Below are positions 44,674 to 53,854 of a stretch of DNA of 64,000 nucleotides, piece after piece. The notes under the pieces were generated by a model. That model searched no databases. It saw only the letters and a list, made by a program, of their open reading frames with translations, and was not told the origin of the DNA. The position numbers and the translations under genes were made by a program. Source of the DNA: XN24 sp035514535 (GTDB lineage Bacteria; Pseudomonadota; Gammaproteobacteria; Steroidobacterales; XN24); assembly GCA_035514535.1 (NCBI GenBank), contig DATKAZ010000061.1, positions 1 through 64,000 on the forward strand, given 5' to 3'. Every line of letters begins with the position of its first letter. The first letter of the stretch is position 1.

Positions 44674-45710
44674 GACGGCGTTCCGGCAAGCGCCCAGCGG
44701 ACAGGTTCGTCGGCGCGGAACGGCACGAGGCGCTCGTCACCTGCAATATATTCTGCCGGCGGCCGCCATGCGCGTCTCTCCAGCACGATTTCGTCGTCGT
44801 TCAGGGGCAGCCCGTAGAACCGCGCGCCGAACTCGCTCGCGAAGGCCTCCAGTCGCGGCAGTGCGCCGGCCGCCTCGAAGGCCTCTGCGTAGGCCTCGAT
44901 CCCCACCGGCGCGGAATAGATCCCTGCGCAGCCACAGTCGGATTCCTTCTGGCGCCTGGTGTGCGGCGCACTGTCGGTGCCGAGAAAGAAGCGCTCGTTG
45001 CCGCTGACGGCGGCGGCGAGCACGGCCTCGCGATGATGCTCGGCCTTGAGCACGGGCAGGCAGTAGTTGTGCGGCCGCAGCCCGCCCGCAAACAGCGCGT
45101 TGCGGTTCAGCAGCATGTGCTGCGGCGTGATCGTCGCGGCGATGCCCGCTCGGCCCTTGCGCACGAAATCGACGCCGTCCGCGGTCGTGACGTGTTCGAG
45201 TACCACCTTCAGCCGCGGGTGTTGTCGGGTCACGGGGTCCAGGACGCGCTCGATGAACACGCGCTCGCGATCGAACACGTCGACCGCGGCGTCCGTCACT
45301 TCGCCATGGACCTGCAATACGAGGCCCACCTCCTCGATAGCCGCGAGCGCCTCGCCGCAGCGGGCCGGGTCGGTCACGCCGGAGTCCGAGTTCGTTGTCG
45401 CACCCGCGGGGTACAGCTTGACGCCCGCGATGAAGCCGCTGTCGCGGGCGCGGTGGATCTCCGTCACGGGCGTATTGTCCGTCAGGTACAAGGTCATCAT
45501 CGGCTCGAATCTCGAGCCCTTCGGCAGCGCCGCCAGGATCCGCTCCCGGTAGGCCAGCGCGGCCGCCGTCGTGGTCACCGGCGGCGACAGGTTGGGCATC
45601 ACGATGGCGCGTGCGAAGCGCGCCGCGGTGTGGGGCAAGACCGCGGCCAGCAGCGCACCATCGCGCAGGTGCAGGTGCCAGTCGTCCGGCCGGCGCATGC
45701 GCAGCGTCAT
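44670..45710 (-). CDS. pyrC: Dihydroorotase
   Basis: A 346-residue class II dihydroorotase (E. coli 348), cyclising carbamoyl-aspartate in pyrimidine synthesis. Zinc ligands lie in RPDDWHLHLRDG (about 6-17), KLYPAGATTNSDSG with the carboxylated Lys, QVHGEVTD and VLEHVTTADG; the catalytic Asp is in FLGTDSAPHTRRQK. The start at 45710 overlaps pepA by four bases, and its end overlaps rnt. Confidence 0.97.
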   Translation of the reverse strand: MTLRMRRPDDWHLHLRDGALLAAVLPHTAARFARAIVMPNLSPPVTTTAAALAYRERILAALPKGSRFEPMMTLYLTDNTPVTEIHRARDSGFIAGVKLYPAGATTNSDSGVTDPARCGEALAAIEEVGLVLQVHGEVTDAAVDVFDRERVFIERVLDPVTRQHPRLKVVLEHVTTADGVDFVRKGRAGIAATITPQHMLLNRNALFAGGLRPHNYCLPVLKAEHHREAVLAAAVSGNERFFLGTDSAPHTRRQKESDCGCAGIYSAPVGIEAYAEAFEAAGALPRLEAFASEFGARFYGLPLNDDEIVLERRAWRPPAEYIAGDERLVPFRADEPVRWALAGTPS

Positions 45711-47227
45711 GGACTTCCGTCCTCGCGTGGAGCGGCCGCGAAAGCCTGGTCGACGAGCATCGCGAGCGTGAGACGCACGCCGAAGCCGGTCTGCGCGGTC
45801 GGGACGTGCGCGAGGCCGCCCTTGTTGTGCCCGGCGGCCAGGTCGATGTGCAGCCAGGGCGTGTCCTTGGGAATGAAGCGCTGCAAAAAGCGCGCGGCGA
45901 GGATGTGATCGCCGTCGTTGTCCACCGAGCACTGCAGCACGTCGGCCACGCCGCTTTCCAGCGCCTCGTCGAAGTCTTCGTCCATCGGGAACGGCCAGAT
46001 GCGCTCGCCGCTGGCACGGCCGGCCGCCACCGCGGCCTCGACGACGTTCGGCCGGTTGCCGAACACGCCGCTGTAGCGGTGGGTCAACGCCGAGACACAG
46101 GCGCCGGTGAGCGTGGCGTAATCGATAATCAGCTCGGGCTTGTCACGCGCGGCGAGCGCGAGCGCGTCCGCCAGCGCGAGGCGCCCTTCGGCGTCAGTGT
46201 GAATGACCTCGATCGTCACGCCGTTGACGGCGCTGATCACGTCGCGCGACTTGTAGGCATCGGGTCCGATGTGATTCTCGCTGATGGCCAGCCAGCAATC
46301 CACGGGCCGGCCATAGCCGATCCGCGTCAGGGCGAGCAGGGCGCCGAGCGCGACCGCGCTGCCCTGCATGTCCTCGTGCATGTCGAGCATGCTGCGAAAG
46401 GTCTTGAGGTTGGTCCCGCCGGTGTCGAAGCAGATACCCTTGCCGACCAGCGCGACGTGCGGGACATCGCCGGTGGGTCCCGTGGGACGGTACTTGAGGC
46501 AGGCGATGCCCGCGTCGCGGTGTGGATTGCTGCGCGCGACGGCGAGAAAGGCGCCCGCGCCGAGCTCCGCCAGCGCCCGTTCGTCGAGAAACGAGAACTG
46601 CCAGCCCTCGCGCATGGCGAGCTCTTCGAGCAGGCCGCGGTAGCTTGCCGCGTCGAGGCGGTTCGGCGGCAGCGCGGTCAGCCAGCGTGCCAGGTAATTG
46701 CCTTCCGCCTCGGCGCGAATCCGCTCGATATCCAGTGCCGGCGCGTCATCGAGCAGCGTGATGGTGGACAGGCGCGTCGGGGCAGGGCGGTCGTCGCTGC
46801 GGAATCGGGGCATGAGTCCCGCCGCGGCAAGGAGGCCGGAAATCGCCGCTTCCAGCCAGGCGGGCGCGATCTCCGCCGGCGCGCCCGCGGTCATGACGCC
46901 GACCTTGGCCGGCCGGCTGGTGCGGACCTCGGCGGCAAGCTTGCGCGCAAGCGTCAGCCAGGCGAAGGGCGCGGCGTCGGGCGCGGCAATCCCGATCGTC
47001 ACCGGGCAGGGGTCGTCGAGGTGCAGCGTACAGACCGCCCCGGGCTTGGTCAGCTGCCTGCGTCGCACGGCGGTTGCCAGCGCGGCGCCGCCCGGAATCG
47101 ATGCCCAGACGCTCCTGGGGGAGTTCTCCGCGACGATGACGAGCAGGTGGTCGAGATGAGGCAGCGTCCTGGCGTCACGGCGCCGCACGACACGCGGCAG
47201 AGGGCCTTCCGGCAGCAGACTCGTCAT
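45707..47227 (-). CDS. M17-family leucyl aminopeptidase
   Basis: A 506-residue di-metal cytosolic aminopeptidase of the M17 family (PepA/PepB type). The signature is HTDAEGRLALADAL (usual NTDAEGR) with GKGICFDTGGTNLK (usual GKGITFDSGG), MHEDMQGSAVALGAL and the late WLHIDLAAGHNKGGLAHVPTAQTGFGVRL. The N-terminal domain is divergent. The Cys and Thr substitutions beside the metal ligands set it slightly apart from classical PepA. First gene of a minus-strand operon with pyrC and rnt. Confidence 0.92.
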   Translation of the reverse strand: MTSLLPEGPLPRVVRRRDARTLPHLDHLLVIVAENSPRSVWASIPGGAALATAVRRRQLTKPGAVCTLHLDDPCPVTIGIAAPDAAPFAWLTLARKLAAEVRTSRPAKVGVMTAGAPAEIAPAWLEAAISGLLAAAGLMPRFRSDDRPAPTRLSTITLLDDAPALDIERIRAEAEGNYLARWLTALPPNRLDAASYRGLLEELAMREGWQFSFLDERALAELGAGAFLAVARSNPHRDAGIACLKYRPTGPTGDVPHVALVGKGICFDTGGTNLKTFRSMLDMHEDMQGSAVALGALLALTRIGYGRPVDCWLAISENHIGPDAYKSRDVISAVNGVTIEVIHTDAEGRLALADALALAARDKPELIIDYATLTGACVSALTHRYSGVFGNRPNVVEAAVAAGRASGERIWPFPMDEDFDEALESGVADVLQCSVDNDGDHILAARFLQRFIPKDTPWLHIDLAAGHNKGGLAHVPTAQTGFGVRLTLAMLVDQAFAAAPREDGSP

Positions 47228-47408
47228 GAGTGATCCTTGACCTCACCAGGGGCAGCCCCGAAGATATCGAAGCGATAACAACGACGGTCGCGACTCGCCC
47301 AGCGACGCCTTTGTTGCAGGGCGCCATCGTAGCAGCAAGACCGCAAAGATTCATCCGAGCGACCCTTGTAGGACCTGGTCGCTCCCACCGCGAGGGAGCC
47401 GGTAGAAA

Positions 47409-50081
47409 ATGTCGTACGACCCGAGTTTTCACGACGAAGATCCGGACGAAACGCGCGAGTGGCTGGAGTCGATCGACTCCGTGCTGCAGGCGCATGGTGG
47501 CGAGCGCGCCCACTGGCTCGTGGAGCGCCTCATCGACCACGTGCGGCGCGCCGGGCACTATTTGCCGTTCGGCCCCAATACCGCATATCTGAACACCATC
47601 TCGGTGGCGCGCGAACCGTCCTATCCCGGCGATCGCGAGATGGAGAAGCGCATCGAGGCGTGGCTGCGCTGGAACGCCATGGCGATGGTCGTGCATGCCA
47701 ACAAGGAGAGTTCCGAGTACGGTGGGCATATCGCCAGCTATGCGTCCTCGCTGACGCTCTACGAAGTGGGCTTCCATCACTTCTGGCGCGGCGCCTCCGA
47801 GGACAACCGCGGCGACATGATCTTCATCCAGGGCCACTCGGCGCCCGGCATTTACGCGCGGTCGTTCCTCGAGGGACGCCTCGGCGAGGAAGACCTGCTG
47901 AAGTTCCGCCAGGAAGTCGGCGGGGGGCTTTCGTCGTATCCGCATCCCTGGTTGATGCCCGAGTACTGGCAGTTCCCGACGGTGTCCATGGGCCTCGGCC
48001 CGATGCAGGCGATCTTCCAGGCGAAGTTCATCAAGTACCTTGAGCACCGCGGCCTGGTCGAGCCTTCCGACCGCAAGGTGTGGGCCTTCCTCGGCGACGG
48101 CGAGATGGACGAGCCCGAGTCGATGGGCGAGATCGGCCTGCCGGTGCGCGAAGGGCTCGGCAACCTGGTGTTCGTCATCAACTGCAACCTGCAGCGGCTC
48201 GACGGACCGGTGCGCGGCAACGGCAAGATCATTCAGGAGCTCGAGGCCGCCTTCCAGGGCGCCGGCTGGAAAGTCATCAAGGTGGTCTGGGGCAAGGGGT
48301 GGGACGCGCTCCTGGCGCGCGACGCAAACGGCCTGCTGCGCAAGCGCATGGAAGAATGCGTGGACGGCGATTACCAGAACTTCAAGTCCAAGGACGGCGC
48401 CTACGTGCGCGAGCATTTCTTCGGCAAGTATCCCGAGCTCAAGGCGATGGTCGCCAACATGTCGGATGCCGAGATCTGGAACCTGCATCGCGGCGGGCAC
48501 AGCCGCCGCAAGGTCCATGCGGCCTACAAGGAGGCTGTCGAGACCGAGGGTCGCCCGGTGGTGATCCTTGCGAAGACAGTCAAGGGCTTCGGCATGGGTG
48601 CAGCCGGCGAAGGCCGGATGATCGCTCACCAGCAGAAGAAGCTCGACCTGGACGACCTCAAGGCGTTCCGGGACCGTTTCGATCTGCCGATTTCCGACGA
48701 GGAGATCGCTGGCGTGCCGTTCCGCAAGCCGGCGGACGACAGCCCGGAGATCCGTTACCTCCAGAAACGCCGCGAGGCGCTCGGCGGCTATCTGCCGCGG
48801 CGTATTTCCAAGGCGCCCAAGCTGAAGATCCCGAAGCTCGAGGAGATCTTCAAGGGCCAGCTCGAGAGCTCCGGCGAGCGCGAAATCTCGACCACCATGG
48901 CGATGGTGCGCATGCTGACCGCGCTGTGCCGTGACAAGGGCATCGGCAAGAACGTCGTGCCGATCGTGCCCGACGAGGCACGCACCTTCGGCATGGACGG
49001 CATGTTCAGGCAATTCGGCATCTGGTCCCGCGAGGGACAACTCTACACGCCACAGGATGCCGACACGCTGAGCTTCTACAAGGAAGACAAGACGGGGCAG
49101 ATCCTGCAGATCGGCATCGACGAGGCCGGCGCGCTGTGCGCGTGGACGGCGGCCGGCACCGCCTACGCCAACCACGGCGTGAACATGATCCCCTTCTACC
49201 TGTTCTACTCGATGTTCGGCTTCCAGCGGGTGGGCGACTTCATCTGGGCGGCGGGCGACTCGCAGGCCCGCGGCTTTCTGATCGGCGGCACCGCGGGGCG
49301 CACCACGCTGGCCGGCGAGGGCCTGCAGCACCAGGACGGTCACAGCCACGTGTTGTCGTCCACCGTGCCGAACTGCCGCTCCTACGATCCGGCCTACGCC
49401 TGCGAACTGGCGGTGATCGTGCACGACGGCATGAAGCGCATGTTCGAGCAGGAAGAGCGGGTGTTTTATTACATCACCTGCATGAATGAGAACTACCGGC
49501 ATCCGGCCCTGCCGAAAGGCGCAAGCGAAGGCATCCTCAAGGGCATGTACGAGCTGCGCAATGCCGGCAAGGGCGCGAAGACGCGCCCCCGCGTGCAATT
49601 ATTGGGGTCAGGCACCATTTTGCGCGAGGTGATCGGCGCCGCGGACCTGCTCAAGGAGGAGCACGGCGTCGATGCCGACATCTGGAGCGTGACGAGCTTC
49701 AACGAGCTGCGCCGCGACGCCCTGTCGGTGACGCGGCGCAACCGGCTGCATCCCGAGCGCAAGCCCGAGGCCTCCTTCGTGGAGCAGTCGCTGCAGGGGC
49801 GCGAAGGACCGTTCATCGCGGCCACGGACTACATGACTGCCGTGCCGGACCAGGTACGGGAATGGGTACCGGGGCGCTTTGTGACGCTCGGCACCGACGG
49901 CTACGGGAGGAGCGACGCGCGCGCGGCGCTGCGCGATCACTTCGAGGTGGACCGCCGCTACATCGTGGCGGCGGCGCTCGCCGCGCTGGCCGCGGACGGC
50001 AAGGTCAAGCCCGCGGTTGCGACGAAAGCGATCAAGGGCTACGGTATCGATCCGCAGAAGCCCGATCCGGTGGACCTGTAG
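47409..50081 (+). CDS. aceE: Pyruvate dehydrogenase E1 component (homodimeric)
   Basis: An 890-residue ThDP enzyme (E. coli AceE 887) that decarboxylates pyruvate and passes the acetyl group to AceF. It has the N-terminal YLPFGPNTAYLNTIS, the SSEYGGHIASYASSLTLYEVGFHHF active-site region, the ThDP motif GDGEMDEPESMG to VINCNLQRLDGPVRGN, and FYLFYSMFGFQRVGDFIWAAGDSQARGF broken by turns. GAGGGAG lies upstream. A short AT-rich patch at 49596-49622 resembles a repeat half inside the coding frame. First gene of aceEF-lpd. Confidence 0.97.
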   Translation: MSYDPSFHDEDPDETREWLESIDSVLQAHGGERAHWLVERLIDHVRRAGHYLPFGPNTAYLNTISVAREPSYPGDREMEKRIEAWLRWNAMAMVVHANKESSEYGGHIASYASSLTLYEVGFHHFWRGASEDNRGDMIFIQGHSAPGIYARSFLEGRLGEEDLLKFRQEVGGGLSSYPHPWLMPEYWQFPTVSMGLGPMQAIFQAKFIKYLEHRGLVEPSDRKVWAFLGDGEMDEPESMGEIGLPVREGLGNLVFVINCNLQRLDGPVRGNGKIIQELEAAFQGAGWKVIKVVWGKGWDALLARDANGLLRKRMEECVDGDYQNFKSKDGAYVREHFFGKYPELKAMVANMSDAEIWNLHRGGHSRRKVHAAYKEAVETEGRPVVILAKTVKGFGMGAAGEGRMIAHQQKKLDLDDLKAFRDRFDLPISDEEIAGVPFRKPADDSPEIRYLQKRREALGGYLPRRISKAPKLKIPKLEEIFKGQLESSGEREISTTMAMVRMLTALCRDKGIGKNVVPIVPDEARTFGMDGMFRQFGIWSREGQLYTPQDADTLSFYKEDKTGQILQIGIDEAGALCAWTAAGTAYANHGVNMIPFYLFYSMFGFQRVGDFIWAAGDSQARGFLIGGTAGRTTLAGEGLQHQDGHSHVLSSTVPNCRSYDPAYACELAVIVHDGMKRMFEQEERVFYYITCMNENYRHPALPKGASEGILKGMYELRNAGKGAKTRPRVQLLGSGTILREVIGAADLLKEEHGVDADIWSVTSFNELRRDALSVTRRNRLHPERKPEASFVEQSLQGREGPFIAATDYMTAVPDQVREWVPGRFVTLGTDGYGRSDARAALRDHFEVDRRYIVAAALAALAADGKVKPAVATKAIKGYGIDPQKPDPVDL
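49596..49622 (+). repeat. AT-rich REP-like patch inside aceE
   Basis: The codons CAA-TTA-TTG-GGG-TCA-GGC-ACC-ATT-TTG use triplets (TTA, TCA, ATT, TTG) that are rare in the rest of this gene. The core GGGGTCAGGCACCATTTT looks like half of a common REP-type palindrome in other genomes, as I recall. The encoded LLGSGTIL still matches the conserved LLGSGSIL of AceE, so function is kept. Confidence 0.4.
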
Positions 50082-50090
50082 GGGCGCGCG

Positions 50091-51422
50091 ATGAGCAGCA
50101 ACAGCGAAGTGCGCGTGCCGGATATCGGGGATTTCGAGGACGTCGAGATCATCGAGGTGCATGTCAAGGCAGGCGACGAGGTCGCCGCCGAGGACCCGTT
50201 GATCACGCTGGAGACCGACAAGGCATCCATGGACGTGCCCGCGCCGGCGGCCGGCAAGGTGGTCGAACTGAAGGTCAAGAAGGGCGACCGTGTCTCGCAA
50301 GGCGATGTCATCGCGGTCGTCGAGGGATTGGAAGAGGATCGCGCGGAGGAAACAAAAGAAGACGCGGGGGGAGCGGAGAAAGGCACAGAGAAGAGCGCGG
50401 GGAAGAAGGATACAGGCAGGGAGGAACCGGCGGAGCGCGAGGATCACGGCAAGGAAGCGACTGCACGAGAGGCTGAGGTCCGCAAGCCACCGACGGGTTC
50501 GGAGCTGCCGCCCGAGGTGTCGGCCAAGGTGCATGCGGGGCCGTCGGTGCGCAAGTTCGCGCGCGAGATGGGCGTGGACCTCGGCCGGGTCAAGGGCAGC
50601 GGCGTCAAGGGGCGGATCACGCACGATGACGTCAAGGCCTGGGTGAAGCAGGCGCTGCGCGAAGGCGCGCCGGCCGGCGGCGGCGCGGGCCTGCCCGCCG
50701 TGCCCGAGGTCGACTTCTCGAAGTTCGGTCCGACGGAGCTCAAGCCGCTGTCACGTGTGCAGCGGATTTCCGGGCCGCGGCTGCATGCCGCCTGGGTCAA
50801 CCTGCCGCACGTCACGCAGTTCGACGAAGCGGACATCACGGAAATGGAGCGCACCCGCAAGGAACTCAAGGCGGATGCCGAGAAGGAGGGCGCGAAGCTG
50901 ACGCCCCTCGCGTTCATGTTGCGCGCCTGCGTCAAGGCACTGCGAGAGTTTCCGCAGTTCAATGCCTCGTTGCACGCGGACGGGCAGCAGCTCGTCATGA
51001 AGCAGTACTTCAATGTCGGCTTTGCGGTGGACACGCCCGGCGGACTCGTGGTGCCGGTCATCAAGGGCCTCGAGGGCAAGAGCCTGTTCCAGGTCGCGCG
51101 GGAACTCGGCGAGTTGTCGGAGAAAGCGAGGGACGGCAAGCTGGCGGGCGCGGACATGCAGGGCGGCAGCTTCACCATTTCCAGCCTCGGCGGCATCGGC
51201 GGGACGTTCTTCACGCCGATCATCAATGCTCCCGAGGTGGCGATCCTCGGCGTGTCGCGCCACAAGATGCAGCCGGTGTGGCAGGACGGCGAATTCGTGC
51301 CGCGCCTCATGCTGCCGCTGTCGCTGTCCTACGATCATCGCGTCATTGACGGCGCCTCGGCCGTGCGCTTCACGCGCTTCCTGGCGGAGATTCTTTCCGA
51401 CGTGGACCGGTTGCTGGCCTGA
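50091..51422 (+). CDS. aceF: Dihydrolipoyl acetyltransferase, E2 of pyruvate dehydrogenase
   Basis: A 443-residue E2 with a single lipoyl domain (about 5-80, lipoyl Lys44 in ETDKASMDVP), a charged linker at 85-140, the subunit-binding domain (about 145-180, PSVRKFAREMGVDLGRVKGSG) and the acetyltransferase core from about 205 to the end with SLSYDHRVIDGASA carrying the catalytic His and Asp. Most such linkers are Ala/Pro-rich; this one is Glu/Lys-rich and nearly identical in DNA to the linker in the following lpd gene. Confidence 0.97.
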   Translation: MSSNSEVRVPDIGDFEDVEIIEVHVKAGDEVAAEDPLITLETDKASMDVPAPAAGKVVELKVKKGDRVSQGDVIAVVEGLEEDRAEETKEDAGGAEKGTEKSAGKKDTGREEPAEREDHGKEATAREAEVRKPPTGSELPPEVSAKVHAGPSVRKFAREMGVDLGRVKGSGVKGRITHDDVKAWVKQALREGAPAGGGAGLPAVPEVDFSKFGPTELKPLSRVQRISGPRLHAAWVNLPHVTQFDEADITEMERTRKELKADAEKEGAKLTPLAFMLRACVKALREFPQFNASLHADGQQLVMKQYFNVGFAVDTPGGLVVPVIKGLEGKSLFQVARELGELSEKARDGKLAGADMQGGSFTISSLGGIGGTFFTPIINAPEVAILGVSRHKMQPVWQDGEFVPRLMLPLSLSYDHRVIDGASAVRFTRFLAEILSDVDRLLA

Positions 51423-51444
51423 GCGCGGCGCGAATGAGGCACAC

Positions 51445-53271
51445 ATGAGCGAACGCAAGGAAATCCGCGTCCCCGACATCGGCGACTTCAAGGACGTCGA
51501 AATCATCGAGGTGCTGGTCGCCGCCGGGGACACCGTCGCCGCCGAAGACGCGCTGATCACGCTGGAGACCGACAAGGCCTCCATGGACGTGCCCGCCCCG
51601 TTCGGCGGCAAGCTCGTCGAGCTCAAGGTCGGCAAGGGCGATCGCGTGTCGGAGGGCGACGTGATCGCGGTGGTGGCCGCGGAAGAAGAAGAGTCTCGCG
51701 CGGAGGAAGAAGGAGAAGACGCGGAGCGAGCGGAGAAAGGCACAGAGGAGAGCGCGGGTAAGAAGGATGATGAAGGGACGGATGCGGCAGGTAAGCGCGA
51801 GTCCGAAGCGGAGAAGCGTGCGGCGCCTGCGGCGGACGAGGGGCCCCCAGCGGATGTTGAGGCGGACCTGCTGGTACTCGGTGCGGGGCCGGGCGGCTAC
51901 ACGGCGGCGTTTCGCGCGGCGGATCTCGGCCGTGACGTCACGCTCATCGAGCGCTGGGACACGCTCGGCGGTGTGTGCCTGAACGTGGGCTGCATTCCCT
52001 CCAAGGCGCTGCTGCACGCCGCGGCAGTGATCGAGGAGGCGGCCCACATGTCCGGGCACGGCATCGTGTTCGGCACACCGAAGATCGAGCTCGACAAGCT
52101 GCGCGGCTGGAAGGAGGGCGTGGTCGGGCGCCTCACCAAGGGCCTCGACACCATCGCGAAGCAGCGCAAGGTCAAGGTGCTGCGCGGCACGGCGAAGTTC
52201 ACCGGCCCGCATCGCCTCGAGCTGGACGGCCCGGACGGCAGGCAGGTCGTGCGTTTCGCCCAGTGCATCATCGCCGCGGGCTCCGAGTCCGTGAACCTGC
52301 CCGGCACACCCGATGATCCTCGCATCATGGACTCCACCGGCGCGCTGGAACTCGAGGAACTGCCGAAGAGCCTGCTGGTGATCGGCGGCGGCATCATCGG
52401 CCTGGAGATGGCCTGCGTGTACGACGCGCTCGGCGTCAAGGTGAGCGTGGTCGAACTCACGGATACATTGATGCCGGGCTGCGACCGCGACCTTGTGCGG
52501 CCGCTCGAGAAGCGCATCAAGTCGCGCTACTCAGCGATCATGACCGGCACCAAGGTCACCGAGATGAAGGCGCTCAAGGGCGGCATCAAGGTGAGCTTCG
52601 AGGGCAAGAATGCGCCCGACAAGCCGCAGACCTACGACCGCGTGCTGGTCGCCGTGGGGAGGCGGCCGAACGGCGAGGCGATCGAAGCGGCGGCCGCGGG
52701 CGTCAAGGTCGAACGCGGCTTCATCCCGGTGGACCGGCAGCAGCGCACCAACGTCGAGCACATCTTCGCCATCGGCGACATCATCGGCCAGCCGATGCTC
52801 GCCCACAAGGCGACCCACGAGGGAAAGGTCGCGGCCGAGGTTGCCTCCGGCCACAAAAGCGCCTTCGATGTGCGCGCCATCCCGTCCGTCGCCTACACCG
52901 ACCCCGAAGTGGCGTGGGCCGGCCTCACCGAGGACCAGGCAAAGGCAGATGGCGTCGAGTACGAGAAGGGCGTGTTCCCCTGGGCCGCGTCCGGGCGCTC
53001 GCTCGCCATCGGCCGCGACGAGGGCATGACCAAGCTGCTGTTCGAGCCGAAGACGGGCCGCGTGCTCGGTGCAGGGATTGTTGGTACCAATGCAGGTGAT
53101 TTGATTTCCGAGGTCGCACTGGCCCTCGAGATGGGATGCGATGCAGCGGACATCGGGCTGACGGTGCACCCGCATCCGACGCTGTCGGAGACGGTGGCCA
53201 TGGCCGCCGAGGCGTTCGAGGGGACGCTGACTGATTTGTATCTGCCGAAGAAAACCCGCAAGGGGAGCTAG
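51445..53271 (+). CDS. lpdA: Dihydrolipoyl dehydrogenase with N-terminal lipoyl domain
   Basis: A 608-residue E3. Residues 5-80 are a lipoyl domain (Lys44 in ETDKASMDVP), 85-130 a Glu/Lys-rich linker, and the rest the flavoprotein: FAD motif DLLVLGAGPGGYTAAFRAAD, the redox disulphide GGVCLNVGCIPSKALLH, NAD motif VIGGGIIGLEMACVYDALG and the interface HPHPTLSETV. E3 enzymes with a fused lipoyl domain occur in Neisseria and other proteobacteria. It reoxidises AceF lipoate with NAD. Last gene of the operon, 22 bases after aceF. Confidence 0.96.
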   Translation: MSERKEIRVPDIGDFKDVEIIEVLVAAGDTVAAEDALITLETDKASMDVPAPFGGKLVELKVGKGDRVSEGDVIAVVAAEEEESRAEEEGEDAERAEKGTEESAGKKDDEGTDAAGKRESEAEKRAAPAADEGPPADVEADLLVLGAGPGGYTAAFRAADLGRDVTLIERWDTLGGVCLNVGCIPSKALLHAAAVIEEAAHMSGHGIVFGTPKIELDKLRGWKEGVVGRLTKGLDTIAKQRKVKVLRGTAKFTGPHRLELDGPDGRQVVRFAQCIIAAGSESVNLPGTPDDPRIMDSTGALELEELPKSLLVIGGGIIGLEMACVYDALGVKVSVVELTDTLMPGCDRDLVRPLEKRIKSRYSAIMTGTKVTEMKALKGGIKVSFEGKNAPDKPQTYDRVLVAVGRRPNGEAIEAAAAGVKVERGFIPVDRQQRTNVEHIFAIGDIIGQPMLAHKATHEGKVAAEVASGHKSAFDVRAIPSVAYTDPEVAWAGLTEDQAKADGVEYEKGVFPWAASGRSLAIGRDEGMTKLLFEPKTGRVLGAGIVGTNAGDLISEVALALEMGCDAADIGLTVHPHPTLSETVAMAAEAFEGTLTDLYLPKKTRKGS

Positions 53272-53304
53272 CTGGTACGGCCGGGACGCTGGTTCCGGTT
53301 GACG

Positions 53305-53320
53305 CGTTTCCACGGAAACG
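53305..53320. repeat. Short palindrome CGTTTCCACGGAAACG after lpd
   Basis: A near-perfect inverted repeat followed by TTT, 33 bases after the lpd stop. It could act as the operon terminator. The same 16-mer with one base change (CGTTTCCGCGGAAACG) occurs twice inside the HNH gene at 62.6 and 63.2 kb. Confidence 0.6.
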
Positions 53321-53854
53321 TTTGATCAGCGTCTGACGGCGATGATACTCAGGATGGTTAGAGAAATACGCGCCAATATGGAGAAGTATTCGGGCTCAGA
53401 TAAGTGATTCCACGGGGAGGTTTTGGAACTCCAAGCAACTGAAGCAGAGTGAAGCGCCATCTTGGGCGAAGACAAAGAATTGACTATGAGGTTGTCGTGG
53501 TGGTGCCCAATAATTGCATGTAGCTGATGTGTCACGCCTTTTGCGAAGCGCAAGAGCTGCGCCACTGTTGCCACGCAGCTGATGCGTATCGTTTGGTGCT
53601 CAGGAGCGAATTGTTTAACGGGCCGGCGTATGCCTCCGAAACGGACATTCCCACTGAACTTGACGAGACCGCCAATGACGAAATCCGGGTGATCGCCAAG
53701 GGTTGCGTGCCGCACAATACCACCCCAACCTTGTGTGGTATATGAAACTCCAACAATCGCATGGAGACCAACGCTTGACGGCTTCCTTCCTTCGCTGTCG
53801 CTCCGGTCAATCGCCGTCGGGCGCGGCTCATGCGTGGCGTTGGACAACCAGACG
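53321..53854. other. Gene-less, lower-GC stretch
   Basis: About 530 bases without a supported gene. Frames on both strands (for example 53326-53847 minus and 53527-53745 plus) show no domain, ribosome-binding site or codon bias and read like translated noncoding DNA. The base composition is visibly poorer in GC than the lpd gene before it. It probably marks the edge of an accessory region. Confidence 0.6.

Noticed and set aside
53326..53847. 173-codon minus-strand frame
   Set aside because: No ribosome-binding site, domain or codon bias; it runs antisense into the upstream region of the GGDEF gene and reads like noncoding DNA.
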